This document shows, piece by piece, positions 1 to 9,000 of a DNA stretch of 64,000 bases (the stretch's first letter is position 1; each line of letters begins with the position of its first letter). A program made the translations under genes and the position numbers. Location of the stretch: NCBI RefSeq assembly GCF_030440555.1, contig NZ_CP047118.1, forward strand, positions 62,001-126,000, written 5' to 3'. This DNA is from Corynebacterium caspium DSM 44850 (GTDB lineage: Bacteria > Actinomycetota > Actinomycetes > Mycobacteriales > Mycobacteriaceae). The notes under the pieces were generated by a model. That model was not told the origin of the DNA. It saw only the letters and a program-made list of their open reading frames with translations, and did no database searches.

Positions 1-354
1 AGCGCGGTTATACCAAGAGCGATCAAAAATTACGATCTCCCCAGCAGCAGGCAGCTTTTCGACATAACGCTGGAAATACCATTGCCCTTGTTCGCGCTCT
101 GTGGGTTTAGGAAGCGCTTCAATGCGGCAGACGCGCGGGCTTAGATACTCGGCGATGCGTTTAATAGCAGAACCTTTACCGGCGGCATCGCGGCCTTCCA
201 TCACAATAACTACGCGGGCCCCAGTTTCCACCACCCACTGCTGCATATCAACCAACTGCGACTGCAAACTGGCAAGCTCTTTTTCATAAGCTTTTTTGCG
301 CAGTTTTTGCGGCTGGCGCGGATGTGGCTCAGGTAGTGGAAGTCCAGGTTTCAT
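1..354 (-). CDS. ppk2: Polyphosphate kinase 2, N-terminal part (cut by window edge)
   Basis: The first 118 residues of a PPK2-family kinase, which transfers phosphate between polyphosphate and nucleotides. The start is the ATG at 354-352. The Walker A loop EGRDAAGKGSAIKR and the Walker B-like FDRSWYNR are both visible, as is RYVEKLPAAGEIVIFDRSW, so this is the single-domain class I type. The 3' part lies beyond the left edge. Upstream, at 371-426, four TAGGAAT-type heptamers sit in the likely promoter. Family assignment is firm; nucleotide preference cannot be told. Confidence 0.9.
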   Translation of the reverse strand, partial: MKPGLPLPEPHPRQPQKLRKKAYEKELASLQSQLVDMQQWVVETGARVVIVMEGRDAAGKGSAIKRIAEYLSPRVCRIEALPKPTEREQGQWYFQRYVEKLPAAGEIVIFDRSWYNRA

Positions 355-370
355 GCCCTCATTCTTGCAT

Positions 371-426
371 ATTCCTAAATAGCTAGGAATGGCTAGCTAG
401 GAATAGTTAAGAAATATCTTAGGAAT
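371..426. repeat. Cluster of four TAGGAAT heptamers
   Basis: ATTCCTA at 371-377 (inverted), then TAGGAAT at 384-390, 398-404 and 420-426. The last two are part of a longer repeat, TAGGAATAGTTAAGAA. The cluster lies just upstream of ppk2 and overlaps nothing coding except the approach to the lipoprotein stop at 430. It could be a regulator-binding array for ppk2; this is inference. Confidence 0.45.
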
Positions 427-429
427 AGT

Positions 430-1026
430 TTAAGAAGCCGGAATATAGAGCTTGGCGAGGTCTTGGCCGGAAGTATTATCTAGGCTAATTTCCCACACCA
501 GGGCCCCTTTTTCAGTGTCCAGGTCTATTTCATCAATAACGCCCTGTGGGTGCTTGCTCAAGGCCTCTTTAATGGCTTCTTCAATTTGCACTGTGGCCTG
601 GCCAGCTCGGGCGGTATTTTCAGCTACTTCGGCAGCATCCTGCAGCTTTATCGGGCCACTTAACTGCCCATTTTGCACCTGGTAAATCAAGACGCTATCA
701 GCAGTAACGACTTCTACCTCGAAGGATTCACTGACTCCTTGACGATCCAATCCGATCACTGTGGAGCCAGCGCCAGCAGCAGTGCGGGCGGCCTGTATCG
801 CTTCGAGTGCAGATTTTCCAGCCATTGCTGGATCAGCGGCTGGTTCAGACATGCTAGAGGACATATCAGAAGAGCCGCGCGCACCTGGTTCCGCAGTGAC
901 TTTATCCTGTGTCACCGTGGTGGTCTCAGTAACGGTGGTTTTGGAGGAGTCAGAATTGGAGCAGGCAGTTAATCCAGCGGTAGCGATCAAAAGGGCGGTA
1001 GTACTTGCAATTAGACGGGTTTTCAC
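430..1026 (-). CDS. PepSY-like lipoprotein
   Basis: A 198-aa exported lipoprotein. It starts at GTG 1026 behind the ribosome site GAGGAGT. The N-terminus has a signal peptide ending in the lipobox LTAC (Cys 22), then a Ser/Thr/Glu-rich linker to about residue 75. Two repeats follow, about 75-130 and 140-198, each with a helix (ALEAIQAARTA; QIEEAIKEALSKHPQG) followed by strands with acidic patches, the look of tandem PepSY modules. PepSY proteins often inhibit peptidases or sense ligands at the cell surface; no specific role can be given. It lies upstream of ppk2 on the same strand, but ppk2 probably has its own promoter in the 75-bp gap. Confidence 0.75.
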   Translation of the reverse strand: MKTRLIASTTALLIATAGLTACSNSDSSKTTVTETTTVTQDKVTAEPGARGSSDMSSSMSEPAADPAMAGKSALEAIQAARTAAGAGSTVIGLDRQGVSESFEVEVVTADSVLIYQVQNGQLSGPIKLQDAAEVAENTARAGQATVQIEEAIKEALSKHPQGVIDEIDLDTEKGALVWEISLDNTSGQDLAKLYIPAS

Positions 1027-1115
1027 AATAACTCCTCAAAATCATCTGGCATAGCTTAGAAAACAGCACCCAGTGTACGTTTTTCTGTAGCAAGGGCGGC
1101 GAGAATCCTAAATAG

Positions 1116-1134
1116 TTGACACGTCAAGTATAAT
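1116..1134 (+). promoter_or_regulatory. Inverted repeat plus -10 box of the nitroreductase gene
   Basis: TTGAC-AC-GTCAA (1116-1127) is a perfect 5-bp inverted repeat lying directly before the -10 hexamer TATAAT (1129-1134). A repressor bound here would block RNA polymerase. Spacing from TTGACA to TATAAT is only 7 bp, so TTGACA is not a -35 box. MarR-type operators look like this; the regulator is unknown. Confidence 0.5.
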
Positions 1135-1171
1135 TACGACTGTTTTTAAAAAGCTCTTTAGGAGGAATATC

Positions 1172-1756
1172 TTGTTAACTGTTGATGAAGCAATCCGTAG
1201 CCGTCGGGCCACCCGCAAGTACACCGACCAGGTACCCAGCGATGAGGTAATTGATCAGATTGCAGAGCTGGCCCTAGAAGCTCCCTCAGCTTTCAATGCG
1301 CAGCGTCGCGATCTAGTAGTAGTGCGTGACCCCAATATTAAGCAGAAGATTTTCGACGCCTCCGGCCAGCAGCAATTCCTAGATGCCCCAGTTATTTTCA
1401 TCACCGTGGCTCGCGCTGAAGTAACTCAAGATGACGAAGAGTCCATCTTGGGCACCGAAATGACCGCCGGCCAGACTGCTTGGCGTTCCCAGCAGACCCC
1501 GGCACGGTTGCGCGAAGATGCCCTCAAAGATGCCACCTTGGTTTCTGGCTTCTTGCTAATTGCCGCCCAGGCTCATGGCCTAGCCACCAGCCCGACCACC
1601 GGTTGGGATGAGCAGAAGGTTAAGGAAGCCATTGGTATTGGCTCCCGCGAAGACCGCGCCATCAGCTTGGTAGTAGCTGCCGGTTATCCAGATGAGAACC
1701 CGGCAAACCCCGGCCGCGCCCCACAGCGTCGCATTAATGATTCCTACACCAGCTAA
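1172..1756 (+). CDS. Nitroreductase family protein (FMN-dependent)
   Basis: A 194-aa single-domain nitroreductase, reducing nitro compounds, quinones or similar acceptors with NAD(P)H through bound FMN. The start is TTG at 1172 behind the strong site AGGAGG. The N-terminal FMN phosphate-binding pattern SRRATRKY (residues about 10-17) and the region APSAFNAQ (36-43) are typical, and the C-terminal GYPDENPANPGR matches the closing FMN-binding segment. It stands alone: own promoter with an inverted repeat upstream, own terminator downstream. The substrate cannot be read from sequence. Confidence 0.88.
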   Translation: MLTVDEAIRSRRATRKYTDQVPSDEVIDQIAELALEAPSAFNAQRRDLVVVRDPNIKQKIFDASGQQQFLDAPVIFITVARAEVTQDDEESILGTEMTAGQTAWRSQQTPARLREDALKDATLVSGFLLIAAQAHGLATSPTTGWDEQKVKEAIGIGSREDRAISLVVAAGYPDENPANPGRAPQRRINDSYTS

Positions 1757-1772
1757 AGCTGTTTAAATCTTT

Positions 1773-1824
1773 AAAAAACTAACCTCACACCGGCTATTTA
1801 GCCCTTTGTGGGGTTAGTTTTTTA
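1773..1824 (+). terminator. Rho-independent terminator of the nitroreductase gene
   Basis: Stem AACTAACCTCACA / TGTGGGGTTAGTT with an inner small GGCTA-TTTA-GCC hairpin, followed by six or more T. Confidence 0.8.
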
Positions 1825-1883
1825 TTTCCTAAGCTTTTTAACGAATAGATTTCTATAATGAACAGCGGATGTGCATTTTAAAG

Positions 1884-1910
1884 ACCGGCCAACTCCTATA
1901 GTTGGCCGGT
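1884..1910 (-). terminator. Hairpin downstream of the symporter gene
   Basis: Perfect 10-bp stem ACCGGCCAAC / GTTGGCCGGT with a 7-nt loop, 35 bp past the symporter stop on the minus strand; the tail (TCTTTAAAAT) is only weakly U-rich. Confidence 0.65.
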
Positions 1911-1944
1911 TCAAATTTTGCGACAAGTACTAGTTGCTAGCTAG

Positions 1945-3324
1945 TTAGTTAGCAGGCTTGAGCACCGGGGTGGACTCTGCAGGGGTGGACTCTGCACTGA
2001 AAGCGGTGCTAGAAGGAGTGGGGGAGCTCAGGTCTAGCCCTTTTTCCCAAATATCTTCATCGAGTAGGTTATTGCGCTTAGCCACAACTGCGGCCACTAA
2101 AGCCTGGCCAGTAACGTTAACAGCGGTACGTCCCATATCGATGATTGGTTCCACAGAGAGCAATAGGCCCACACCAGCTAAAGGCAGACCCAAAGTGGAA
2201 AGAGTAAGGGTGAGCATAACGGTAGCTCCAGTGGTGCCAGCCGTAGCCGCAGACCCCAGTACAGCTACCAAGACAATTAGCAGGTAGTGGGTGGCATCGA
2301 GGGGAATATTATAGAACTGGGCAATAAAAATTGCGGCAACTGCGGGGTAAATTGCGGCGCAACCATCCATCTTGGTAGTAGCACCCAAGGGCAGGGCGAA
2401 GGCGGCATAAGGGGCAGAAACACCCATCTTTTCAGTAACAATCTGCTGGTTAACTGGCATAACGCCCATGGATGAACGAGTGGCAAAACCTAGCGAAGTT
2501 ACCGGCCATACGCGGCGATAAAAGCCCATCACTGGAATGCGAGCATAGAGCAAAACCAGCGGATAAAGGACGAAAAGCACCAGTGCTAAACCTAGATAAA
2601 TGGCCAAAGCGAATTTGCTAAGTGAACCCAAAGCTTCCCATCCATAAGAGGAAACAGCGTGGGCAATAAGTGCGGCAGTACCAATCGGAGCTAGGCGGAT
2701 AATCCACCACAGCACTACCTGCACGACGCTAAGCAGGGATTCAGAAAACCTCAAGAAAGGTTCCGCAGATTTTTCAGCTTTCAAGGCCGCGATTCCAAAA
2801 GCTAAAGAAAGTGCCAGAATTTGGAGCACATTGAAATTCAGCCGGATGCTGCCACTAGCAGCGGTGCTGGCAGTAAGTCCCAAAATATTGGCTGGGATGA
2901 CAGATTTAATAAAGCCAAGCCAACTGCCGGTGTGGCTGGGGGCATTAGCGGCGGCATCGGGAGTGACTCCACTGCCAATGCCAGGCTGGAAGATAACTGC
3001 TACAGCTATACCGATCAGTACAGAAAAGAAGGCAGTAATTAGGAACCACATAATGGTGGCACCCGCTAAACGAGCCGCGCCGGTAACTTCGCGCAGCTTG
3101 GTAACGGAACTAACCACTGCGGTAAATACGAGTACTGGAATAAGGAGTCTTAAGATTTGCACATAGGTATCGCCTACTCCGGTAAATAAGGGGTTAAGCC
3201 AGTGCTCAGGGCCCTGATTGCGGGCGATAAAACCCAAGACTAAACCGGCTAAAAGGCCGGCTATAACTTGAAAACCAAAACTCTTTAACCACCGCATTCG
3301 CGGTTTCGTGGCAGTTGTGGCCAT
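1945..3324 (-). CDS. Dicarboxylate/amino acid:cation symporter (DAACS family)
   Basis: A 459-aa multi-pass membrane symporter that takes up dicarboxylates or amino acids such as glutamate, serine or cystine with Na+ or H+. Residues about 15-35 form the first membrane helix; the conserved C-terminal core has SSMGVMPVNQQ, PLGATTKMDG and GTTGATVMLTL, matching the reentrant-loop and substrate/cation sites of the family. I start it at ATG 3324, 7-12 nt behind AAAGAG; a TTG at 3363 would add 13 residues without a ribosome site. The last 35 residues are a Ser/Thr/Pro/Glu-rich tail. A ROK-type regulator gene lies directly upstream on the same strand. Substrate unknown. Confidence 0.85.
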   Translation of the reverse strand: MATTATKPRMRWLKSFGFQVIAGLLAGLVLGFIARNQGPEHWLNPLFTGVGDTYVQILRLLIPVLVFTAVVSSVTKLREVTGAARLAGATIMWFLITAFFSVLIGIAVAVIFQPGIGSGVTPDAAANAPSHTGSWLGFIKSVIPANILGLTASTAASGSIRLNFNVLQILALSLAFGIAALKAEKSAEPFLRFSESLLSVVQVVLWWIIRLAPIGTAALIAHAVSSYGWEALGSLSKFALAIYLGLALVLFVLYPLVLLYARIPVMGFYRRVWPVTSLGFATRSSMGVMPVNQQIVTEKMGVSAPYAAFALPLGATTKMDGCAAIYPAVAAIFIAQFYNIPLDATHYLLIVLVAVLGSAATAGTTGATVMLTLTLSTLGLPLAGVGLLLSVEPIIDMGRTAVNVTGQALVAAVVAKRNNLLDEDIWEKGLDLSSPTPSSTAFSAESTPAESTPVLKPAN

Positions 3325-3409
3325 AGCTAATCTCTTTTCTAAGCACAGTTGTGGATACGTCAATATGTGCCCATACTATATAACAAGAGAACTATCCGGT
3401 ACAGTTGCT

Positions 3410-3427
3410 ATAGACCGGCCTGTCTAT
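3410..3427. promoter_or_regulatory. Inverted repeat ATAGAC-N6-GTCTAT
   Basis: A perfect 6-bp inverted repeat between the regulator gene (its stop is inside the repeat) and the symporter gene. A single ATAGAC half-site recurs at 4563-4568, just upstream of the regulator start. It could be the operator of the adjacent ROK-type regulator, or a weak hairpin; inference only. Confidence 0.4.
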
Positions 3428-4545
3428 GAAGTGGTATTTGGGTAGCTCAAGGGATCTCTAAACACCGCATCAAGAGCCACCGCGCGCGCAATTGAAGCCA
3501 CAATTTCCCGGTGTGTAGGAATCATCCGGAGCTGTGGGGCTGGATCGCTGGAATAATTTTTACGCACGGTGCGCGCAAAGATTTTAGGGGCATGGGTGGC
3601 ATCATCGGTAAAAGCAGAACCAGCAATAACCACTTTATTTGGAGTATGAATATGCAGCAGTTCCGCAGCCATTACCCCTAGCAGCCGGGCCCTTTCATCT
3701 AAATAGACCCGGAAATTCGGCTGCCCTGGTAGAGCTCCATCGCGGGCGGCTAATTCCAAAAAACCTTCCGTATTTAAGCACAGCTCTGGAGGAGTGGCCG
3801 TGGCAGTCAAAATTCGGCTATTTACCAGCGGTAAATGCGGAATCTGAACCGTTCCGTCTATTCCGGAAAGGGCCGCTGAAATGGAATCATCGGCAAAAAT
3901 TGCCAAAGTAGTGGTGGATTCCATAGTTTGCAGGTGAGTAGTTTGTAATTCCGCACCCAAAATCGCTGAAACCGCACTAGAAACGGTAATTGGTACCCGA
4001 AAATAGTATTCCAAACGCGGAGCTACATGTACCCCATGCCAGCCAAGGTTCGCGGCATCCACAATGCCATTGCGGCGCACACGCCCAGAAGTAGTCATGC
4101 CCACCCCAAGGAGCCTTCCAGTTAAACTCGCGGCCATTTCTTCCACAGCTTTAACTAGAGTTTGAATGAACTCATCTGGGGAAATACCAGCCACTGAACG
4201 GCGCACATTTAGATGCCGCAGCGTGCGTCCTTGCAAATTATATAAAGCCACATAATGGCTGGTAGTGCCTACCGCAATACCAGCAAAGAAGCCACTGTGT
4301 GGAGCAATTTCTACCGGGACAGGGCGACGTCCCCGCTGCTTAGAATTAATAACTAAATCTGGGCGAAAATCGATAATCCCGGCCTGATTTAAGGATTGAA
4401 TAGCTCTGGTTACAGTCGGTTGAGAAAGCCCGGTTGCAGCAGCGATATCAGTACGATTCAGTGGCATTCCGGGGCGAAGTAGGTGCAGCACCCGTGCCGC
4501 TGGACTTTTGGGTCGCGCGAAGGAGGGATTACCGGAAATATCCAT
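3424..4545 (-). CDS. ROK-family transcriptional regulator (zinc motif lost)
   Basis: A 373-aa regulator of the ROK (NagC/Mlc/XylR) type. The N-terminal winged helix-turn-helix is at about residues 15-70 (NRTDIAAATGLSQPTVTRAI as the reading helix). The C-terminal sugar-kinase-like domain begins with GIAVGTTSHYVALYNLQG, a degraded ATP-phosphate loop. The usual cysteine cluster (CxCGxxGCxE) is absent, and the NDANAAALGE motif has become SSAVSAILGAEL, so it should not phosphorylate sugar; it may bind a different ligand or none. A likely leaderless start: TAAAAT 6 nt before the ATG. It is encoded just upstream of the symporter gene, its probable target. Confidence 0.8.
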   Translation of the reverse strand: MDISGNPSFARPKSPAARVLHLLRPGMPLNRTDIAAATGLSQPTVTRAIQSLNQAGIIDFRPDLVINSKQRGRRPVPVEIAPHSGFFAGIAVGTTSHYVALYNLQGRTLRHLNVRRSVAGISPDEFIQTLVKAVEEMAASLTGRLLGVGMTTSGRVRRNGIVDAANLGWHGVHVAPRLEYYFRVPITVSSAVSAILGAELQTTHLQTMESTTTLAIFADDSISAALSGIDGTVQIPHLPLVNSRILTATATPPELCLNTEGFLELAARDGALPGQPNFRVYLDERARLLGVMAAELLHIHTPNKVVIAGSAFTDDATHAPKIFARTVRKNYSSDPAPQLRMIPTHREIVASIARAVALDAVFRDPLSYPNTTS

Positions 4546-4891
4546 GCTGTTATTTTATATCGATAGACAGATCAGTACGCAAGGTGGACATTATTAAGTA
4601 CAGGATGCCTTATTCCAGCCCCACAGAAGTTAGCTAGAACCTTCGTTCAAATAGAGCGTTAAAACCTATAGGGGTAAGACTTGAATGGGGAAACCCAGGC
4701 TAGCTGTGTGAATAGTTTCTGAAAATGCTTCCTTGGAGAAGCAATTATGTGCAGAAATGCAGATTGGAGGGAAATAATCTCAGAAATAAATACGCCAGCG
4801 GGGGTAGTGGCAAATGCACCCTTAAAGAAATATCTTTCTGAAAGGCGGGAATTACGCCGGTACTGCCCTGTGACAGCTAGGATGAACGGTT
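4546..4891. other. Intergenic stretch between divergent genes
   Basis: About 346 bp between the ROK regulator (leftward) and the DUF885 gene (rightward). It holds the regulator's -10 (TAAAAT), an ATAGAC half-site at 4563-4568, and TAGGAT at 4878-4883, 8 nt before the ATG of the next gene. I see no coding sequence or RNA structure in the rest. Confidence 0.5.
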
Positions 4892-6574
4892 ATGAATTCT
4901 GAAACCACACCTCGTCCGGGTGCCGAAAGGCAGCCGTCAATCCTCGACGCCGCTTGTGATGCATTCGTAATGGATCTGGCCGAGCTGACACCCACCGATG
5001 CCACGGCGTGGGGAGTGGCCGATGAAAGCCTAAATTCTGAACTCCAAGATTTTTCCCCAGAGTACTGGGAACGTCGCGCCCAATTAATGCGCAATATGTT
5101 GATGGACGTAGATGCTTTAGATGAAAGCACCGACGATTCCGATGACGATGATGATTTCGACGACGTAGATCACCTCACCGCAGCAGTACTAAGGGATCGC
5201 CTCACCCTGGAATTAGATAAACACCATGCCGGTGAAGATCTTCGCCTGCTAAATAATATTGAATCCCCGGTACAAATAATCCGCGATACCTTCCTCATGA
5301 TGGATACCAGCACCGCTGCTGGTAGAGACGCTATCCGGGGTCGAATGGCAAAAATTCCGCAAGCCTTGCGCGGATATCAGGAATCCTTAAGTGCTGCTGC
5401 CGGCCAAGGCCATGTGGCTGCCATCCGACAAATAGATAAGGTAATCAGCCAGTGTGAAGCCTTAGCCGATACCGACTCAATGCTTAATAACTTAGGTGTT
5501 GAAGCCCATAGTGCCGAGGTCCAGAACGCGAAACGAGCCTTCGGGGAACTCTCTGCCTGGCTAGGCGATAACCTAGTTTCCATGGCCCCCGCGCGTGATG
5601 CAGTGGGAAGGGATCGCTATGAACTCTTTGCCCATGAATTTATTGGCGATGAAATTGACCTCGATGAAGCCTATAAATGGTCCCTGGAGCGCCTGCACGA
5701 AGTTCGAGAAGAACAAAATGCGCTAGTTCGAGAACTATACGGCCCCGATATTTCTATTCGACAGGCTTTCCATAACCTCAACCACGATGAGCGCTACACC
5801 ATCCACGGTAGCGATAACTTGCAGAAATGGATGCAAAACACCTCCGATGCTGCAGTAGCTGCCCTAGATGGCAAATATTTTGATATTCCGGCAGAAATTC
5901 GCACCCTGGAATGTCGCATCGACCCAGCTGGCACCGGAGCAATTTATTACACCCCACCCACCGATGACTTGCAGCGCCCCGGTCGGATGTGGTGGTCCGT
6001 ACCAGAAAGCCAAAATACCTTCCACACCTGGCAAGAACTCACTACCGTCTACCACGAAGGCGTGCCTGGGCATCACTTACAATGCGGAACCACAGTTTCC
6101 TCTGATGTGCTAAATATGTGGCGACGCACCGCCTGCTGGATTTCAGGACACGGTGAAGGATGGGCTCTTTATGCCGAACAATTGATGGCTGACCTGGGCT
6201 TTCACGAAGATTTAGGGACTCGGCTTGGATTACTAGATTCCCAACGTCTGCGCTTGGCTCGAGTAGCCCTAGATATTGGGGTACATCTGCGCAAACAGGT
6301 GCCCACCAATACCGGAGTATGGGATGCCTCCTATGCCAAGTGGTTCCTGCGAGAAAATACCGCCATGGATGAGGCCGTAATGAGCTTTGAGCTCAATCGT
6401 TATTTGGGATGGCCCGGCCAAGCACCCAGCTATGCACTGGGGCAAAGGCTTTGGGAAGAAACTCGAGACGCTGCCCTAGCCGAGGGGCAAACATTGCGAG
6501 AATTCCATGCGAATGCGCTGGCCTTGGGCTCTATCCCCATGTCGATTTTGGCCAAAGAAGTACTGAATAACTAG
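4892..6574 (+). CDS. DUF885 family metallopeptidase-like protein
   Basis: A 560-aa cytoplasmic protein of the DUF885 family, thought to be zinc carboxypeptidase-like enzymes. The motif HEGVPGHHLQ (about residues 390-399) supplies the HExxxHH-type metal ligands, and GEGWALYAE about 30 residues later gives the third, glutamate, ligand. An acidic run (DDSDDDDDFDDVD, about 80-92) is a local insertion. No signal peptide is present. The promoter hexamer TAGGAT ends 8 nt before the ATG, so the mRNA is probably leaderless. It converges with hrpB, with only 20 bp between the stops. Substrate unknown. Confidence 0.82.
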   Translation: MNSETTPRPGAERQPSILDAACDAFVMDLAELTPTDATAWGVADESLNSELQDFSPEYWERRAQLMRNMLMDVDALDESTDDSDDDDDFDDVDHLTAAVLRDRLTLELDKHHAGEDLRLLNNIESPVQIIRDTFLMMDTSTAAGRDAIRGRMAKIPQALRGYQESLSAAAGQGHVAAIRQIDKVISQCEALADTDSMLNNLGVEAHSAEVQNAKRAFGELSAWLGDNLVSMAPARDAVGRDRYELFAHEFIGDEIDLDEAYKWSLERLHEVREEQNALVRELYGPDISIRQAFHNLNHDERYTIHGSDNLQKWMQNTSDAAVAALDGKYFDIPAEIRTLECRIDPAGTGAIYYTPPTDDLQRPGRMWWSVPESQNTFHTWQELTTVYHEGVPGHHLQCGTTVSSDVLNMWRRTACWISGHGEGWALYAEQLMADLGFHEDLGTRLGLLDSQRLRLARVALDIGVHLRKQVPTNTGVWDASYAKWFLRENTAMDEAVMSFELNRYLGWPGQAPSYALGQRLWEETRDAALAEGQTLREFHANALALGSIPMSILAKEVLNN

Positions 6575-6605
6575 CGCTGCTGCTGGTGCTGCTGCTAGCG
6601 CTGCT
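6571..6605. repeat. Direct repeat CTAGCGCTGCT in a convergent junction
   Basis: CTAGCGCTGCT at 6571-6581 and 6595-6605, 24 bp apart, joined by GCTGCTGGTGCTGCTG. Each copy supplies a stop codon: TAG of the DUF885 gene on the plus strand and, as CTA, the stop of hrpB on the minus strand. Confidence 0.5.
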
Positions 6606-8931
6606 CCCGGCGCTTTGTCCGGGCAGTAGCTGGTGCCTGCCACGGATCTTCGGGCCAGGGATGCTTTGGATACCGTCCCCGCATTTCTGCCCGAACCTGC
6701 TGGTAGGGGCCATTCCAGAAGCTTTCTAAAGAATCTGTAATAGCTAGTTCGCGCCCAGCAGGGGAGAGCAAATGAAACTGCACCCGCACTCCGGCGCACT
6801 GTGGAGAATCCGCTAAACCAAAGCATTCCTGTAATTTCACCCGCGCCACTGGGCGTCCACTGTCATAGCGCAATTTAATCTGAGAACCTGAAGGCACCTG
6901 CAAATTTGGGGGCGCCAATTTAGCTAAATTAGCAGCTTCTGGCCAGGGTAATAACCGTTTTAAAGCCGGGTATAGCTCAATTTTAGACACCGGTTTTCCA
7001 GCTGCCAGCATCGCTAATTCTGGGGCTAACCACTCTAAATCTGCCTGCGGATCTGGCCATGGTGCCCCGCATCGGGCATGTAAAAATAGCAGCCGCTCAT
7101 ATAGATGCTGCGCTTTTTCCGAAAAATGAAAAATCCCTAAACCCTGCTCCTGGAGGGTTGCCGCCAGCGCTTGGACAGCAATTTCTTGAGGAACCTCCAC
7201 TGGATGAGCACTTAATTCAATGGCCCCCGCACGTCGAATAGCCCGTCCCACCAGCGCCCCATTATGCAAATGGGCCTGAATGGTTTCCTCCACCCCAATA
7301 ATCTCAAGAGCCCTAGCTTCAGTAATAGGGGCACCACTGCGAATAAGTGCGCGGTTCCCACTGCGCTGCACCTCGGCAATAGCTAGCCACGGAAAACCCC
7401 GCAATTCCTCCGTGGCCTGCGCCCTAGTACCAGAGGCCAAAAGATATTCGCCGCCAAATTCAGCGCTACTATCTGCCTGCAGCCGCGCTATTTGCTGCGG
7501 AAAAGCTAAACCGATAACCTCCCCGGCAGGAACGCCACTATCGCGTTGCTGCAGCAGTTTTTCCAGCCTTTGAACCTCTGCTCGCGGGGCCACAACTTTG
7601 CTCAAATTACCGCTTAGACCAGCCAAAATAGCAGCGACAGTATTAATGCCGCCACTTTCTAAAACCGCGCGCCCCAAACGCGGATCCAAAGGCAAGCTCA
7701 CAAGTTTCTTCCCTAAAGCAGTGAGCTCAGCGCGCGAAGTCAAGGCTTTGAGCTGCTTTAAAGTTTCAGTTGCACTACGCAACGCAAGCGGCGGCGCCGG
7801 ATCTAACAGCGGTAAAGCAGGAGAACCCCAAGCCGCCAACCACAGCGCAGCTTGAGTGAGATCCGCCGCCAAAATCTCAGGGGTCGGATGCGCTGGAAAA
7901 TGGCGTAATTCTGCCGCAGAAAACATCCATACCACCTGGCCAGGGCCTTCTCGACCAGCTCGACCGGCACGTTGCGTAATAGTAGAACGCGCCGCAGAAA
8001 CAGTAACCAGGCCAGTCATCCCGCGCCCGGCATCGCGCCGGGGAACCCGAGAAAGCCCCGCATCAATTACAACACGCACCCCACTAACTGTCACCGAACT
8101 TTCGGCAATAGAAGTAGCCACCACAATGCGCGGGCTCCCATCCGGATTTTGGCGCAAAGCCGCCTGCTGAGCTGCACTATCTAAACGACCATGTAAGGGC
8201 ACTGCCTGCGGACCCGCCGCTGCTAACACCTGAGCAACCTCGCGCACCCCAGGCACAAAAACCAGTACCGAATGCCCAGTATTAGTTAAATATTTACTAG
8301 CGGTGCGTCCCATAGTTTCCCAAAATTCCCGGCTGCGAGTAGCCCGCCCAGGATGAGGCTGATAAATGGTCTCCACCGGATATAAAACAGCAGGAGTTTC
8401 AATCAAGGGCGCGCCATCTAAAAGCTGCTGAAATTTAGGCGCATCTACTGTGGCCGACATAGCCACCAAGGTGAAATCATCGCGAAGCTGTTGCAATTCC
8501 ACCAACATCCCCAAGGCTAGATCGGTATCAAGTTGGCGCTCATGCACTTCATCGACGATGACCGCAGCAATGCCACGCAACTCGGGATCATTGAGCAACA
8601 GGCGAATCATCACCCCTGGGGTAATAAATTCCACCTGGGAACCTGCGCGCGTCTCCCCACGCATCCGATAACCCACCTCTTTGCCTAAAGTGGTATGGCT
8701 AAGTTCTGCCAGACGTTGGGCAGCCGCCCGGACCGCGACGCGTCGGGGAGCAACTACTAGCGTTTTAGCCCCACAAATATTGGCCACTAAAGGTGGAATA
8801 AGGGTGGTTTTACCGGTGCCAGGAGGAGCCTGAATAACGGCCTTAGCAGCGGTATTGAGGGCTTTAGTTACCGCCGGCAGGCTTGTAAATACCGGAAGGC
8901 CAGCACCAATTTGAGGCAAATCAAAGAGCAT
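6595..8931 (-). CDS. hrpB: ATP-dependent helicase HrpB (DEAH-box type)
   Basis: A 778-aa superfamily 2 helicase. Motif I APPGTGKTT (about 36-44), motif II DEVH (about 126-129), motif III SATVDAPKF, motif V VATSIAESSVT and motif VI QRAGRAGREGPG are all intact, followed by the HA2-like region and the HrpB C-terminal domain ending in WPEDPWQAPA. In bacteria HrpB/HrpA proteins unwind RNA and act in mRNA processing or ribosome rescue; the exact target here is not known. Likely leaderless: TAACCT 7 nt before the ATG. Confidence 0.92.
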   Translation of the reverse strand: MLFDLPQIGAGLPVFTSLPAVTKALNTAAKAVIQAPPGTGKTTLIPPLVANICGAKTLVVAPRRVAVRAAAQRLAELSHTTLGKEVGYRMRGETRAGSQVEFITPGVMIRLLLNDPELRGIAAVIVDEVHERQLDTDLALGMLVELQQLRDDFTLVAMSATVDAPKFQQLLDGAPLIETPAVLYPVETIYQPHPGRATRSREFWETMGRTASKYLTNTGHSVLVFVPGVREVAQVLAAAGPQAVPLHGRLDSAAQQAALRQNPDGSPRIVVATSIAESSVTVSGVRVVIDAGLSRVPRRDAGRGMTGLVTVSAARSTITQRAGRAGREGPGQVVWMFSAAELRHFPAHPTPEILAADLTQAALWLAAWGSPALPLLDPAPPLALRSATETLKQLKALTSRAELTALGKKLVSLPLDPRLGRAVLESGGINTVAAILAGLSGNLSKVVAPRAEVQRLEKLLQQRDSGVPAGEVIGLAFPQQIARLQADSSAEFGGEYLLASGTRAQATEELRGFPWLAIAEVQRSGNRALIRSGAPITEARALEIIGVEETIQAHLHNGALVGRAIRRAGAIELSAHPVEVPQEIAVQALAATLQEQGLGIFHFSEKAQHLYERLLFLHARCGAPWPDPQADLEWLAPELAMLAAGKPVSKIELYPALKRLLPWPEAANLAKLAPPNLQVPSGSQIKLRYDSGRPVARVKLQECFGLADSPQCAGVRVQFHLLSPAGRELAITDSLESFWNGPYQQVRAEMRGRYPKHPWPEDPWQAPATARTKRREQR

Positions 8932-9000
8932 GCTGGCCAGGTTAGTCTCAAAGAGACCGTGAAAAATATTTAGTGAAAATATTTAGTTTCGAATGCGGGT

